The translations under genes and the position numbers were made by a program. Shown in pieces: positions 52,677-60,008 of a stretch of 64,000 bases of DNA. Each line of letters starts with the position of its first letter. Positions within the stretch are counted from its first letter, which is position 1. This stretch comes from Paraburkholderia sediminicola (GTDB taxonomy: Bacteria > Pseudomonadota > Gammaproteobacteria > Burkholderiales > Burkholderiaceae), in NCBI RefSeq assembly GCF_902859805.1, contig NZ_CADIKC010000001.1, positions 744,001 to 808,000 on the forward strand, written 5' to 3'. Under the pieces are notes generated by a model that did not search any database, was not told the origin of the DNA, and saw only the letters and a program-made list of their open reading frames with translations.

Positions 52677-53684
52677 ATGAACAGCAATCGTGGCGCGATT
52701 CCAGTTTCTTTCTTCGGGATTGCGGTGGGCGCGCTGGCGTTCGCCAATTTGTGGCGTGTGGCTATCGGGGTGTGGCATCTGCCCACCATCGCTGGAGACG
52801 TGTTGAGCGTTGCAGCGCTTGCGGTGTGGCTCGTTGTTCTGCTCGCATACGGCCATAAATGGCTGACGCACGCAGCGGAGGCTCGCGCGGAAATGCAGCA
52901 TCCAGTGCAATCGTCGTTTGCGGCGCTAGTGCCGGTTTCGAGTTTGCTTGCCGCGCAGCTTTTGCAGACCTATGCGCATTCCGTTGCGCTTGCACTGTTC
53001 GGCGTGGCCGTGGTCGCTCAATTGATACTCGGCGTGTACCTGCATGGACGGCTCTGGCAGGGTGGCCGCAAGCCTGAATTGATCACGGCGGCCATTTATC
53101 TGCCGACCGTCGCGTCGAGTTTTGTCGCGGGGACGGCTGCAGCTGCATTCGGTTTTCATCAACTGGGCGGGCTGTTCTTCGGCGCCGGCGTGCTGTCCTG
53201 GCTCGCGATCGAATCGATGATTCTGCACCGCGCCGCCGTGCATGAAGCGCTGCCCGAAGCATTGCGTCCGATCCTCGGCATTCAGCTCGCGCCGCCGGTG
53301 GTGGGTGGTGTGACGTATCTGAGCTTAAGCAGCGGTACGCCTGATCTGATCGCACTGATGCTGCTCGGCTATGGGCTCTACCAGGCGTTGATGCTGTTGC
53401 GTCTGCTGCCGTGGATTCGTCAGCAAGCATTTGTGCCGGGATATTGGGCATTCAGCTTCGGTGTAGCCGCATTGCCGACGATGGCGATTCGCATGGTTGA
53501 ACGAGGCGCAACCGGTCCGCTCGAATGGATCGCCCCAGTTTTGTTCATCGCGGCAAATGTGGTGATTGGAATTCTGGTGGTAAAGACACTTGGATTGCTG
53601 GTGCAAGGGAGGTTGATTCCGGCTGCAGGTGCCGCTCAGCCTGTGGCACAAATTGCAACCGGCTCACGTGTTGCGCGGGCCTAG
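52677..53684 (+). CDS. TDT-family channel/transporter, TehA-like
   Basis: A 335-residue inner-membrane protein with ten predicted helices, the TehA/SLAC1 fold of the tellurite-resistance/dicarboxylate transporter family. Characteristic segments are IPVSFFGIAVGALAFANLWR at helix 1, PTVASSFVAGTAAAAFGF and FGVAALPTMAIRM near the pore. GGAGG precedes the ATG by 8 bases. Family members conduct anions or exclude tellurite; TehB is not adjacent, so tellurite resistance should not be assumed. The gene is monocistronic. Confidence 0.85.
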   Translation: MNSNRGAIPVSFFGIAVGALAFANLWRVAIGVWHLPTIAGDVLSVAALAVWLVVLLAYGHKWLTHAAEARAEMQHPVQSSFAALVPVSSLLAAQLLQTYAHSVALALFGVAVVAQLILGVYLHGRLWQGGRKPELITAAIYLPTVASSFVAGTAAAAFGFHQLGGLFFGAGVLSWLAIESMILHRAAVHEALPEALRPILGIQLAPPVVGGVTYLSLSSGTPDLIALMLLGYGLYQALMLLRLLPWIRQQAFVPGYWAFSFGVAALPTMAIRMVERGATGPLEWIAPVLFIAANVVIGILVVKTLGLLVQGRLIPAAGAAQPVAQIATGSRVARA

Positions 53685-53813
53685 CCTGGGAATGAATGCG
53701 CCCAAGTCCACAGATAGCCGACCGTCTGTTGCTGGTCAGGTATTTGCCGTGGGGCTTGGGCGAAACAACTTGTACGCGAAGGCGCCTAGCTTGCCAATTG
53801 CGCAAGTCTCATG

Positions 53814-54278
53814 TCAACGCAACGCCATCACAATCACCACAGCACCAACAATCGCCACTGCGTCTTCAATCAACGCGGCCGGCAAGTCGCGGCCGAATGT
53901 GCGCGCCAACGCGCCTCGCACTTTCGCGCCACCCAAGGTGCCAATCACTGCGCCCACCACCCCGGCAATCAAACCACCCGCCAAGCCGCCATGTGCGGCC
54001 CCAATCGCCGCGCCACTCAACCCACCCAGGACGATGCGCGCACCGAATTGCATCGGCACGGTACGGCTAGGCGTTTTCGGCAATTGATCGGTAATCAGTT
54101 CGACGATCGCCAGCACCGTGAAGATGTACGGTGTGACGGTGAAACCAAGAAATGCCAGTGGCGTGTCCTGTAGCGGCAGCCATCCAAGATGCGCCGCCCA
54201 ACTGACAGCCGCAGGCGCAGTCATCGCGCGAAGGCCGGCCACCACGCCGATTAGCAATGCCAGGATATAGACAGACAT
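53814..54278 (-). CDS. DUF4126 family membrane protein
   Basis: A 154-residue protein with about four hydrophobic helices. Typical family features are LRAMTAPAAVSWAAHLGWL near the N-terminus and a Gly/Ala-rich GAAHGGLAGGLIAGVVGAVIGTLGGAKVR helix. The start MSVYILALL follows GGGGGCCCCT; 16 more upstream codons are open but improbable. The function is unknown and the gene is monocistronic. Confidence 0.82.
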   Translation of the reverse strand: MSVYILALLIGVVAGLRAMTAPAAVSWAAHLGWLPLQDTPLAFLGFTVTPYIFTVLAIVELITDQLPKTPSRTVPMQFGARIVLGGLSGAAIGAAHGGLAGGLIAGVVGAVIGTLGGAKVRGALARTFGRDLPAALIEDAVAIVGAVVIVMALR

Positions 54279-54455
54279 AGGGGCCCCCTTTGGTGTGGCC
54301 CTAGTGTCGCACGATTCGACTTTCAATCGTAAGCGAAAGACGTAGTCCTGCCGCTCCCATAGTTGGCTCGTTGTTCCCGCGGCCGGTCCGCCTTTTTTCA
54401 GCGGTCAGCGCGTTTGCACCACGAGCCGGTTCATGCGCTGAACGTACTCACACCA

Positions 54456-55391
54456 TCAAACCGACGCCGCCACCAACGCCCCAACATTGGCAATCGCCGC
54501 ATTGCTGCGCGCCGCATCACCGCTCGTCCCGGTGAGGTAAACCGTCACGAGAATCGGCCCGCGTCCTGGCGGCCACAGAATCGCGATGTCGTTTGCCGTG
54601 CCGTGATCGCCGGTGCCGGTTTTATCGCCGACGCCCCAATCCTTCGGCAGCTTCGCGCGAATCCGTTCGCCGCCGGTCTGATTGGCGGCAAGCCAGGCCA
54701 GCAGCTGTGCACGCGACGATGAAGACAAACGTTCGCCCAACAGCAGCTCACGCAGATTGCCGAGCATGGCATTGGGCGTGGTGGTGTCGCGCGGATCGCC
54801 CGGCGTCGCTTCGTTCAACGTCGGCTCATTGCGGTCCAGACGCGTGATGCCATCGCCGATACTGCGCGCGAACGCGGTCAAAGCTGCGGGGCCGCCAAAG
54901 CTCGCCAGCAGCAGATTCGCCGCGGTGTTGTCGCTGAGCGTAATGGCCGCCTTGCACACGTCGGCGACGCTCATCCCCGCATCGCCGGTGCGCTCGCGGG
55001 TGTGCTGGCTGGTGGCGGGCGAGTACGGCACAAGATCGCTTCTGGAAAACACGATGCGCCGCTCCAGGTCCTCCTCTCCGCGATCCACGCGCGTCAGCAC
55101 GAAACCCGCCGCCAGCAGTTTGAACGTGCTGCACATCGGAAACCGCTCGTCCGTCCGCAAACCGGCGTGCAATCCGGATGTCGTGTCGACGATCGAAACG
55201 CCCAGCCGCTCACCGCTTTCCGCTTCGATCTGCGCGAGCCGTTGACGAATGGCGTCCGCCTTGGCCACGCTGCCGCCCTGCTTGGGGGCGGCCGCCTTCA
55301 CCGCTTTCCCGAACGCGCCGCCACTGCCAACCGCAATCCCAGCTATCGAAACGCCGAGCATCGCGCCCGCGAATTTCCGTCTTGTGATCAT
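54456..55391 (-). CDS. Class A beta-lactamase with Tat signal
   Basis: A 311-residue serine beta-lactamase that hydrolyses beta-lactam rings in the periplasm. All active-site motifs are present: CSTFKLL (Ser70/Lys73), LSDNTAAN (SDN loop, position 130), EPTLNEATPGD (Glu166 omega loop) and GDKTGTGD (KTG). The N-terminus TRRKFAGAMLGVSIAG is a twin-arginine signal; Burkholderia PenA-type enzymes are known Tat substrates. No lipobox Cys is seen in the signal. AAGGAG precedes the ATG. It is divergent from an AmpR-type regulator with 99 bases between, so inducible expression is expected. Confidence 0.95.
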   Translation of the reverse strand: MITRRKFAGAMLGVSIAGIAVGSGGAFGKAVKAAAPKQGGSVAKADAIRQRLAQIEAESGERLGVSIVDTTSGLHAGLRTDERFPMCSTFKLLAAGFVLTRVDRGEEDLERRIVFSRSDLVPYSPATSQHTRERTGDAGMSVADVCKAAITLSDNTAANLLLASFGGPAALTAFARSIGDGITRLDRNEPTLNEATPGDPRDTTTPNAMLGNLRELLLGERLSSSSRAQLLAWLAANQTGGERIRAKLPKDWGVGDKTGTGDHGTANDIAILWPPGRGPILVTVYLTGTSGDAARSNAAIANVGALVAASV

Positions 55392-55490
55392 CGCCGCTCC
55401 TTATGTGAAGCCGCAACTATCGGTTTTTCGGCGCTTGCTGGCAAACGATGATAAGTTAGTCGATCCCCTAGAAAATCTTATGCCTCTGCC
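55392..55490. promoter_or_regulatory. bla/ampR divergent promoter region
   Basis: This 99-base gap must contain both promoters and the AmpR site. The AT-rich half (AACGATGATAAGTTAGTCGA, near 55444-55463) is the most likely binding region; a TAG-N9-TAG pattern is present, but I cannot place a confident LysR box. Confidence 0.5.
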
Positions 55491-56369
55491 ATGAGACCGT
55501 ATCTTCCGTTGAATGCGCTGCGCGCCTTCGAATCGTCCGCGCGGCATCTGAGCTTCACGCGCGCCGCGCTCGAATTGAACGTCACCCAGGCGGCCGTGAG
55601 CCAGCAGGTGAGAACGCTGGAAGAGCGGCTGGGCACCGCGCTCTTCAAACGTCTCCCCCGCGGGCTGGCCATGACCGACGAAGGTCTCGCGCTGCGCCCG
55701 GTCCTGACGGATGCGTTCGATCGCATTGAAGCGGTGCTTAAACAGTTCGACGGCGGTCACTTCCACGAGGTGTTGACGGTCGGCGTGGTGGGCACTTTCG
55801 CGGTGGGCTGGCTGATGTCGCGGCTCAAGTCGTTTCGCGACGCGCATCCGTTTGTCGAGTTGCGGCTGCTCACGAACAACAATCTGGTCGATCTCGCCAC
55901 CGAGGGTCTCGACTTCGCGATTCGTTTCGGCGACGGTACCTGGCCAGGCTCGCTCGCCACCCGGCTGCTCGACGCACCGCTCGCCATTCTGTGTGCGCCC
56001 GAGATCGCCGAGCGTCTGTCCGAGCCAACGGATCTCGCCAACGAAACCTTGCTTCGTTCCTATCGCGTCGACGACTGGATGAGCTGGTTCACGGCCGCCG
56101 GCATCCCGCCGCGGCCAATTCGCGGCCCGGTGTTCGATTCATCGCGGCTCATGGTGGAAGCGGCCATGCAGGGTGCGGGTATCGCGCTGGCGCCGGCGCT
56201 GATGTTCGATCACGAGATCAACACGGGCCGGCTGGTGCGGCCGTTCGAAGTGGAAGTTCACGCCGGCAGCTACTGGCTGACGTGGTTGAAGGGCAAACCG
56301 ATGACATCGGCGATGCTGCTGTTCAGTCAGTGGATCGTCAAGGAAGCGGCCTCGCACACACAAAGCTAG
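55491..56369 (+). CDS. ampR: AmpR/PenR-type LysR regulator of beta-lactamase
   Basis: A 292-residue LysR regulator of the GcvA/AmpR branch. The start RPYLPLNALRAFESSARHLSFTRAALELNVTQAAVSQQVRTLEERLG matches AmpR closely. The effector domain contains FAIRFGDGTWPG and the AmpR-typical SYRVDDWMSWF segment. AmpR proteins sense cell-wall muropeptides and activate the divergent beta-lactamase gene; that arrangement is present here. The 3' end overlaps the convergent small gene by 4 bases. Confidence 0.9.
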   Translation: MRPYLPLNALRAFESSARHLSFTRAALELNVTQAAVSQQVRTLEERLGTALFKRLPRGLAMTDEGLALRPVLTDAFDRIEAVLKQFDGGHFHEVLTVGVVGTFAVGWLMSRLKSFRDAHPFVELRLLTNNNLVDLATEGLDFAIRFGDGTWPGSLATRLLDAPLAILCAPEIAERLSEPTDLANETLLRSYRVDDWMSWFTAAGIPPRPIRGPVFDSSRLMVEAAMQGAGIALAPALMFDHEINTGRLVRPFEVEVHAGSYWLTWLKGKPMTSAMLLFSQWIVKEAASHTQS

Positions 56370-56620
56370 CAAGCTGCCGGGCGTCGATGGCCGTTCATCG
56401 CGGGCCGCTCGGCTTGCGGCGGGAACACGTTCCACGAGCCGTCGTCATGGCGGAAGAAGAAGATCGACAGCAAACCACCCGGCCGCAGGGCTTCGACGCA
56501 AACGTAGCGCTGATGCTGCGACGCACGGTGGCAAAACCGCACGACACGCGCGGGCATCGAGGGGGTCGGTGCGAGCCATTTATCGACGGCCCAGTGCAAG
56601 GTTTTTTCTGCGGCAACCAT
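56366..56620 (-). CDS. Small hypothetical protein downstream of the LRAT gene
   Basis: An 84-residue basic protein, not recognised. It starts MVAAEKTLHWAVDKWLAP and has the distinctive segment LSIFFFRHDDGSWNVFPP; no signal peptide or membrane helix. GAGGAGAGCATC precedes the ATG, and five 8-bp repeats lie directly before that ribosome site. It is 79 bases downstream of the LRAT-domain gene on the same strand and probably in the same transcript. Confidence 0.62.
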   Translation of the reverse strand: MVAAEKTLHWAVDKWLAPTPSMPARVVRFCHRASQHQRYVCVEALRPGGLLSIFFFRHDDGSWNVFPPQAERPAMNGHRRPAAC

Positions 56621-56628
56621 GATGCTCT

Positions 56629-56668
56629 CCTCGATCCTTGAAACCTTGAATCCCTGAATCCCTGAATT
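56629..56668 (-). repeat. Five degenerate 8-bp direct repeats in the leader
   Basis: On the minus strand: AATTCAGG, GATTCAGG, GATTCAAG, GTTTCAAG, GATCGAGG. The last unit provides the ribosome-binding GAGG of the 84-residue gene, so repeat number could influence translation or spacing. Confidence 0.6.
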
Positions 56669-56699
56669 GCTCAACTCGTTCCTGCTCATTGCTGCCCGC

Positions 56700-57203
56700 T
56701 CAGGCGAGTTGGGCGGCAACCTGACCGTTCTTCGCGGTGCGTTCGACAAACGCCTTCACCAGACACACCAGCGTGAGCACGCCGGCACGGGGATGCGTCA
56801 GGCAGCAATGCACCTGTTCGCTGCGGCTTTCGCCAAGCAGGCACCACGCGCAGAAGTGCTCGCAGTTATTCGTCAGCAGGCGGTAATGGTTTTCGCCGAG
56901 GCGGGAGCGCGCACGGCGGACAGCTTCATCGCCGACATAGCGGGCGCTCGGGGTCGAGCGGATCTTTAATGGATGACCGGCGGCGAAGCGGGTTAATTCC
57001 ACTTCTTCCACCGGACCGCGATGCGCCGAACTCGCAAAACCCGCGTAATGAACCACGCGGCCATTGCCGACATAAATGCCGTGATGTTCGTAGCCGCGCC
57101 GTTGCGTAACGAGATGCGCGCCGATCGGCAGATCGATGGTCGACGTTTCATTGCAGCGCTCGTCCTGGTCTTCGCTGCTCGTCGGGAGATGGTTCGTGTT
57201 CAT
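56700..57203 (-). CDS. LRAT-domain (NlpC/P60-like) protein
   Basis: A 167-residue protein with the LRAT-type NlpC/P60 fold. The catalytic elements are GYEHHGIYVGNGRVVHYAG (two His) and TNNCEHFCAW (nucleophile Cys in NCEHF). LRAT-like proteins transfer or hydrolyse acyl groups on lipids; bacterial members are largely uncharacterised. A hydrophobic C-terminal segment (GVLTLVCLVKAFV) may touch the membrane. The start MNTNHLPTSS has only a weak ribosome site; the frame is open to 57344. It diverges from the GG-peptide/phosphatase operon. A weak sigma-54-like element (TGGCCCG-N4-ATGCG, minus strand near 57250-57265) lies upstream. Confidence 0.8.
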   Translation of the reverse strand: MNTNHLPTSSEDQDERCNETSTIDLPIGAHLVTQRRGYEHHGIYVGNGRVVHYAGFASSAHRGPVEEVELTRFAAGHPLKIRSTPSARYVGDEAVRRARSRLGENHYRLLTNNCEHFCAWCLLGESRSEQVHCCLTHPRAGVLTLVCLVKAFVERTAKNGQVAAQLA

Positions 57204-57584
57204 GGCCGGTCTCGCTTCAATATCCAACACTGTTGCGAGATCTTTCGCATCATCCGGGCCATGTGGCGAAAAGCCTTTATTTAAAGGGCTGGCGGGAATT
57301 GGGCGGCATTTTGAGCGCAGCATGTGTGCGTCTTGAGCCGACACAAATCAATCCGATCTGTTGGCAGACGTCGATCATCTGGCGTGTTGGTTGAGCCTCA
57401 GCGAGTGGGTTCGCCGGGGTCCGGGGGGCTGGTGAATGTGTTGGGTCCTGCACCGGTCTGAGCACCCGGATGTTGGCTGCATCCCGACCTCTTCGGCGCG
57501 ACACGAACAAGCGTTACCTGCGCAACCGCGCGGAATCGCCCACCAATCAACGCGTTACGAGAAAGCGCCCGCTCGAGCCGCAAA
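57204..57584. other. Divergent intergenic region before the GG-peptide gene
   Basis: No credible gene lies here. The short frames are Arg/Pro/Thr-rich and inconsistent with neighbouring codon use. The region is GC-rich around 57410-57440 (GGGGTCCGGGGGG) and includes a CTTTATTTAAAG palindrome at 57275-57286. An activator for a sigma-54 promoter at its right edge could bind within it. Confidence 0.4.
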
Positions 57585-57601
57585 TTGGCATGCCACTTGC
57601 A
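57585..57601 (+). promoter_or_regulatory. Sigma-54 (-24/-12) promoter
   Basis: TTGGCATGCCACTTGCA matches the consensus YTGGCACG-N4-TTGCW with one mismatch. GG at 57587-57588 and GC at 57599-57600 are separated by the obligatory 10 bases. Transcription should start near 57612, giving a leader of about 50 bases to the peptide gene. Confidence 0.78.
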
Positions 57602-57662
57602 CCATCCCGTTCAATTCCTTTTCAACCGCGCGCCCGACGCACGCGGCCAACCGGAGAACGAT

Positions 57663-57959
57663 ATGGCTTCCATCACAGTAAACGACCTCTCGCTGAACCT
57701 CGCGCTCGACCGTAAAGCGATGGCGGCAATCCGTGGCGGCGGCGGTGCGCCTTGGGTGTACGGCTGGATTCAGCCCTATGTGCGGGAAACGCCGAGCATC
57801 GGTCCGGTTGTGAACCTGTACGACATCTCGAACAACTTCTATGCTAACCAGATGATCAACACGTTCCAGTCGGTCGATGTACGCAACACCGGCGCGAACT
57901 CGAACATCAGCGTCTCCCCGGACGCACGCAGTAGAAACGATACGGTGCAGCCCTTGTGA
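57663..57959 (+). CDS. Putative double-glycine-leader peptide
   Basis: A 98-residue protein not assigned to a named family. Residues 1-27 resemble a double-glycine leader: ITVNDLSLNLALDRKAMAAIRGGGG has regularly spaced hydrophobics (L, L, L, M, I) ending in Gly-Gly, like precursors cleaved by peptidase-domain ABC exporters. The remainder is neutral, with aromatic and Asn/Ser-rich stretches (WVYGWIQPYV; NNFYANQMINTFQSVDV) and no Cys. GGAGAACG precedes the ATG. The stop overlaps the GTG of the PP2C gene (GTGA), so translation is coupled. The gene is preceded by a sigma-54 promoter. Bacteriocin-like or signalling function is inference; it could instead be a structural secreted protein. Confidence 0.7.
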   Translation: MASITVNDLSLNLALDRKAMAAIRGGGGAPWVYGWIQPYVRETPSIGPVVNLYDISNNFYANQMINTFQSVDVRNTGANSNISVSPDARSRNDTVQPL

Positions 57960-58726
57960 CCTGTCCGAGCCAATTTCGATGGACGTCGTCCGCGCGGTCC
58001 GACGCCGGACGCGTCCGTGAAATCAACGAAGATGCCTGCCTCGCCCAGCCCGAACCCGGACGCTGGGCCGTCGCCGATGGCATGGGCGGGCACGCGGTCG
58101 GCGATCTGGCGAGCCGGCTGGTGATCGATGCGCTGAGCCGCCTCGCGCCGCCGCTCGCCATGAAAACCTGTATCGCCGACGCGCGAGCACGGCTGCAAAA
58201 AGCCAACCGCCAACTAAGGGACGAAGCCGCTCGCCGCCAGGTGCAACGGATCGGCAGCACCGTCATCGTGCTGCTCGCGTGCGACCGCTTCTGCGGTTAC
58301 CTATGGGCCGGCGACAGTCGTCTCTATCTGTATCGCGAAGGGCAATTGCGGCAACTCACTCGCGATCACAGTCAAGTGGAAGAACTCAAGTCGCTCGGCG
58401 TGATTACCGACGAAGAAGCGCGGCATCATCCGGCGCAGCACATGATCACGCGCGCAGTGGGCGCCACGGACGTGCTCGAACTCGACGACGATGCGATCGA
58501 AGTCGCGGACGGCGACGTCTTTCTGCTGTGCAGCGACGGATTGAGCAACGAAATCAGCGACGAGGAAATACTGGGCGTGCTGACCACGGTGACGTGCGAG
58601 CGTGCATCTGATGAACTGGTCGACCTGGCCATTGCGCGCGGCGGACGCGACAACGTCACCGCCGTGGTGGTGCACGCTGAAGATCCGTATGCGTCCGATA
58701 AAACCTTGCTGAACCCGGCGCCTTAA
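57956..58726 (+). CDS. PP2C-family serine/threonine protein phosphatase
   Basis: A 256-residue PPM/PP2C phosphatase with intact metal and phosphate motifs: SDAGRVREINEDACL, WAVADGMGGHAVGD, GSTVIVLL, WAGDSRLYLYR, HMITRAVG, LLCSDGLSNEISDEEI and GRDNVTAVVV. No transmembrane or extra domain is present. Stp/PppA-like enzymes reverse Hanks-type kinases, for example in type VI secretion, but no kinase or T6SS gene is in the window. The GTG start overlaps the stop of the GG-peptide gene by four bases, so the phosphatase is made with that peptide under the sigma-54 promoter, an unusual pairing. Confidence 0.92.
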   Translation: MTCPSQFRWTSSARSDAGRVREINEDACLAQPEPGRWAVADGMGGHAVGDLASRLVIDALSRLAPPLAMKTCIADARARLQKANRQLRDEAARRQVQRIGSTVIVLLACDRFCGYLWAGDSRLYLYREGQLRQLTRDHSQVEELKSLGVITDEEARHHPAQHMITRAVGATDVLELDDDAIEVADGDVFLLCSDGLSNEISDEEILGVLTTVTCERASDELVDLAIARGGRDNVTAVVVHAEDPYASDKTLLNPAP

Positions 58727-58845
58727 AAACACAGGTTTGATTGCCACCGCGTCCGCTGAATGGCCTGGTCGAATTGCAGATTCTTGGCTCTATCGACCAG
58801 GCCGCCCGCCAGGTATCGTGAGCGTCGTTCCTTATGGAGACGCGC

Positions 58846-59313
58846 ATGCAAACCTCGCTTCGCTTCGTTCACCTCGACACGCCCGATTCGCTGCTCTCCG
58901 CATTCGACGTCATGCGTCAGTTGCGCCCGCATCTGACGGACGCGCACTCGTTCGCTGCGCAGGTGGCCAGGCAGCGTGCTGAAGGCTATCGCCTGCTCGC
59001 TGCGTCCGACGCGGGCGGCGTGGTCGGCCTCGCCGGTTATCGCACGCTGACTAATCTGCTGTATGGCCGCTTCGTCTATGTCGACGATCTGGTGGTAGAC
59101 GGCAGACAGCAGCGTGGCGGCATCGGCGCGCAACTGCTCGACGCGGTGCGGCAGATTGCGCGCGAAACCGGCTGCGCGCACTTCATACTCGACACCGGCC
59201 TGCACATGCCGCTTGCGCAACGCTTCTATTTCCGCAATGGGCTGCTGGCTCGAGGCATGCACTTCGTCGAACCCCTCGCTCCTCTTTGCCATCCCGCGAC
59301 GTTCACGTCATGA
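58846..59313 (+). CDS. GNAT-family N-acetyltransferase
   Basis: A 155-residue GNAT protein. The acetyl-CoA-binding segment VDDLVVDGRQQRGGIGAQLLDAV (Q/RxxGxG/A) is clear near residue 90, followed by ILDTGLHMPLAQRFYFRNGL, a typical motif B. The ATG used has GGAG six bases upstream; an in-frame ATG lies four codons earlier. The gene ends in ATGA, overlapping the azoreductase start, so the two are translationally coupled. The substrate is unknown. Confidence 0.88.
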   Translation: MQTSLRFVHLDTPDSLLSAFDVMRQLRPHLTDAHSFAAQVARQRAEGYRLLAASDAGGVVGLAGYRTLTNLLYGRFVYVDDLVVDGRQQRGGIGAQLLDAVRQIARETGCAHFILDTGLHMPLAQRFYFRNGLLARGMHFVEPLAPLCHPATFTS

Positions 59314-60002
59314 AGATTTTATTGATCAACGCCAGCCCGCACGGCGAGGCGAGCCACGGTTATCGTTTTGCCGGCGAGATCATCGGCGTGCTGCGCGAGT
59401 ACACCGCACCCAACGCACCCGACGCACCCGCCGCATCGGCTATCAAAGTGATCGAACGCGATCTGGCAGCCACGCCGCTGCCGCCGGTTGCCCGCGACTA
59501 TGCGCGCGCCGTCACATCGCGCACGCCGGACAAGACGCAGTTCGATGTCTCCGAACAACTGATCGATGAAATCGAAACGACGGATGCGCTCATCATCAAC
59601 ACGCCGATGCACAACTTCACGGTCCCGGCAGCGCTCAAACTGTGGATCGATTACACGCTGCGCATTCATCGGACGTTTGCCTCGACGCCGGAAGGCAAGG
59701 TTGGACTGATGCGCGACCGGCCGACTCTCGTGATCGTCGGTTCAGGCGGCGTCCATAGCGGCGAACGCGCGCGGCAGCCGGATTTCCTGACACCGTATCT
59801 GCGCTATGCACTCGGATCGATTGGCATCCACAGCGTGCAGTTTCTTCTCCTGCAAGGGCTTGTGATGGGCGAAGCGGCCGTAGCCGAGGCGCTCGATGCG
59901 GCACGTGCACAACTTACCGGCGACGCGGTGTTCGCTTCGCTCGCCGCGCAGGCGGCCCGCGGCGCGAGCATGGCAGCAGTGATGGCCGCGCGAACCGCAT
60001 AA
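59310..60002 (+). CDS. azoR: FMN-dependent NADH-azoreductase/quinone reductase
   Basis: A 230-residue flavodoxin-like reductase of the AzoR/AcpD family. The N-terminus MKILLINASPHGEASHGYRFAGEII contains the FMN phosphate loop. TPMHNFTVPAALKLWIDYTLRIHRTF and VGSGGVHSG are also family motifs. It reduces quinones and azo compounds with NADH. The ATG overlaps the preceding acetyltransferase stop (ATGA). It is convergent with the MocR gene, with 6 bases between. Confidence 0.92.
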   Translation: MKILLINASPHGEASHGYRFAGEIIGVLREYTAPNAPDAPAASAIKVIERDLAATPLPPVARDYARAVTSRTPDKTQFDVSEQLIDEIETTDALIINTPMHNFTVPAALKLWIDYTLRIHRTFASTPEGKVGLMRDRPTLVIVGSGGVHSGERARQPDFLTPYLRYALGSIGIHSVQFLLLQGLVMGEAAVAEALDAARAQLTGDAVFASLAAQAARGASMAAVMAARTA

Positions 60003-60008
60003 AGCGCG

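Noticed and set aside
52677..53684. Tellurite resistance determinant
   Set aside because: The TehA-like fold alone does not define tellurite resistance, and no tehB gene is adjacent.
57248..57266. Second sigma-54 promoter facing the LRAT gene
   Set aside because: TGGCCCG-N4-ATGCG keeps the GG-N10-GC spacing but has several consensus mismatches, so it is mentioned only as weak context.
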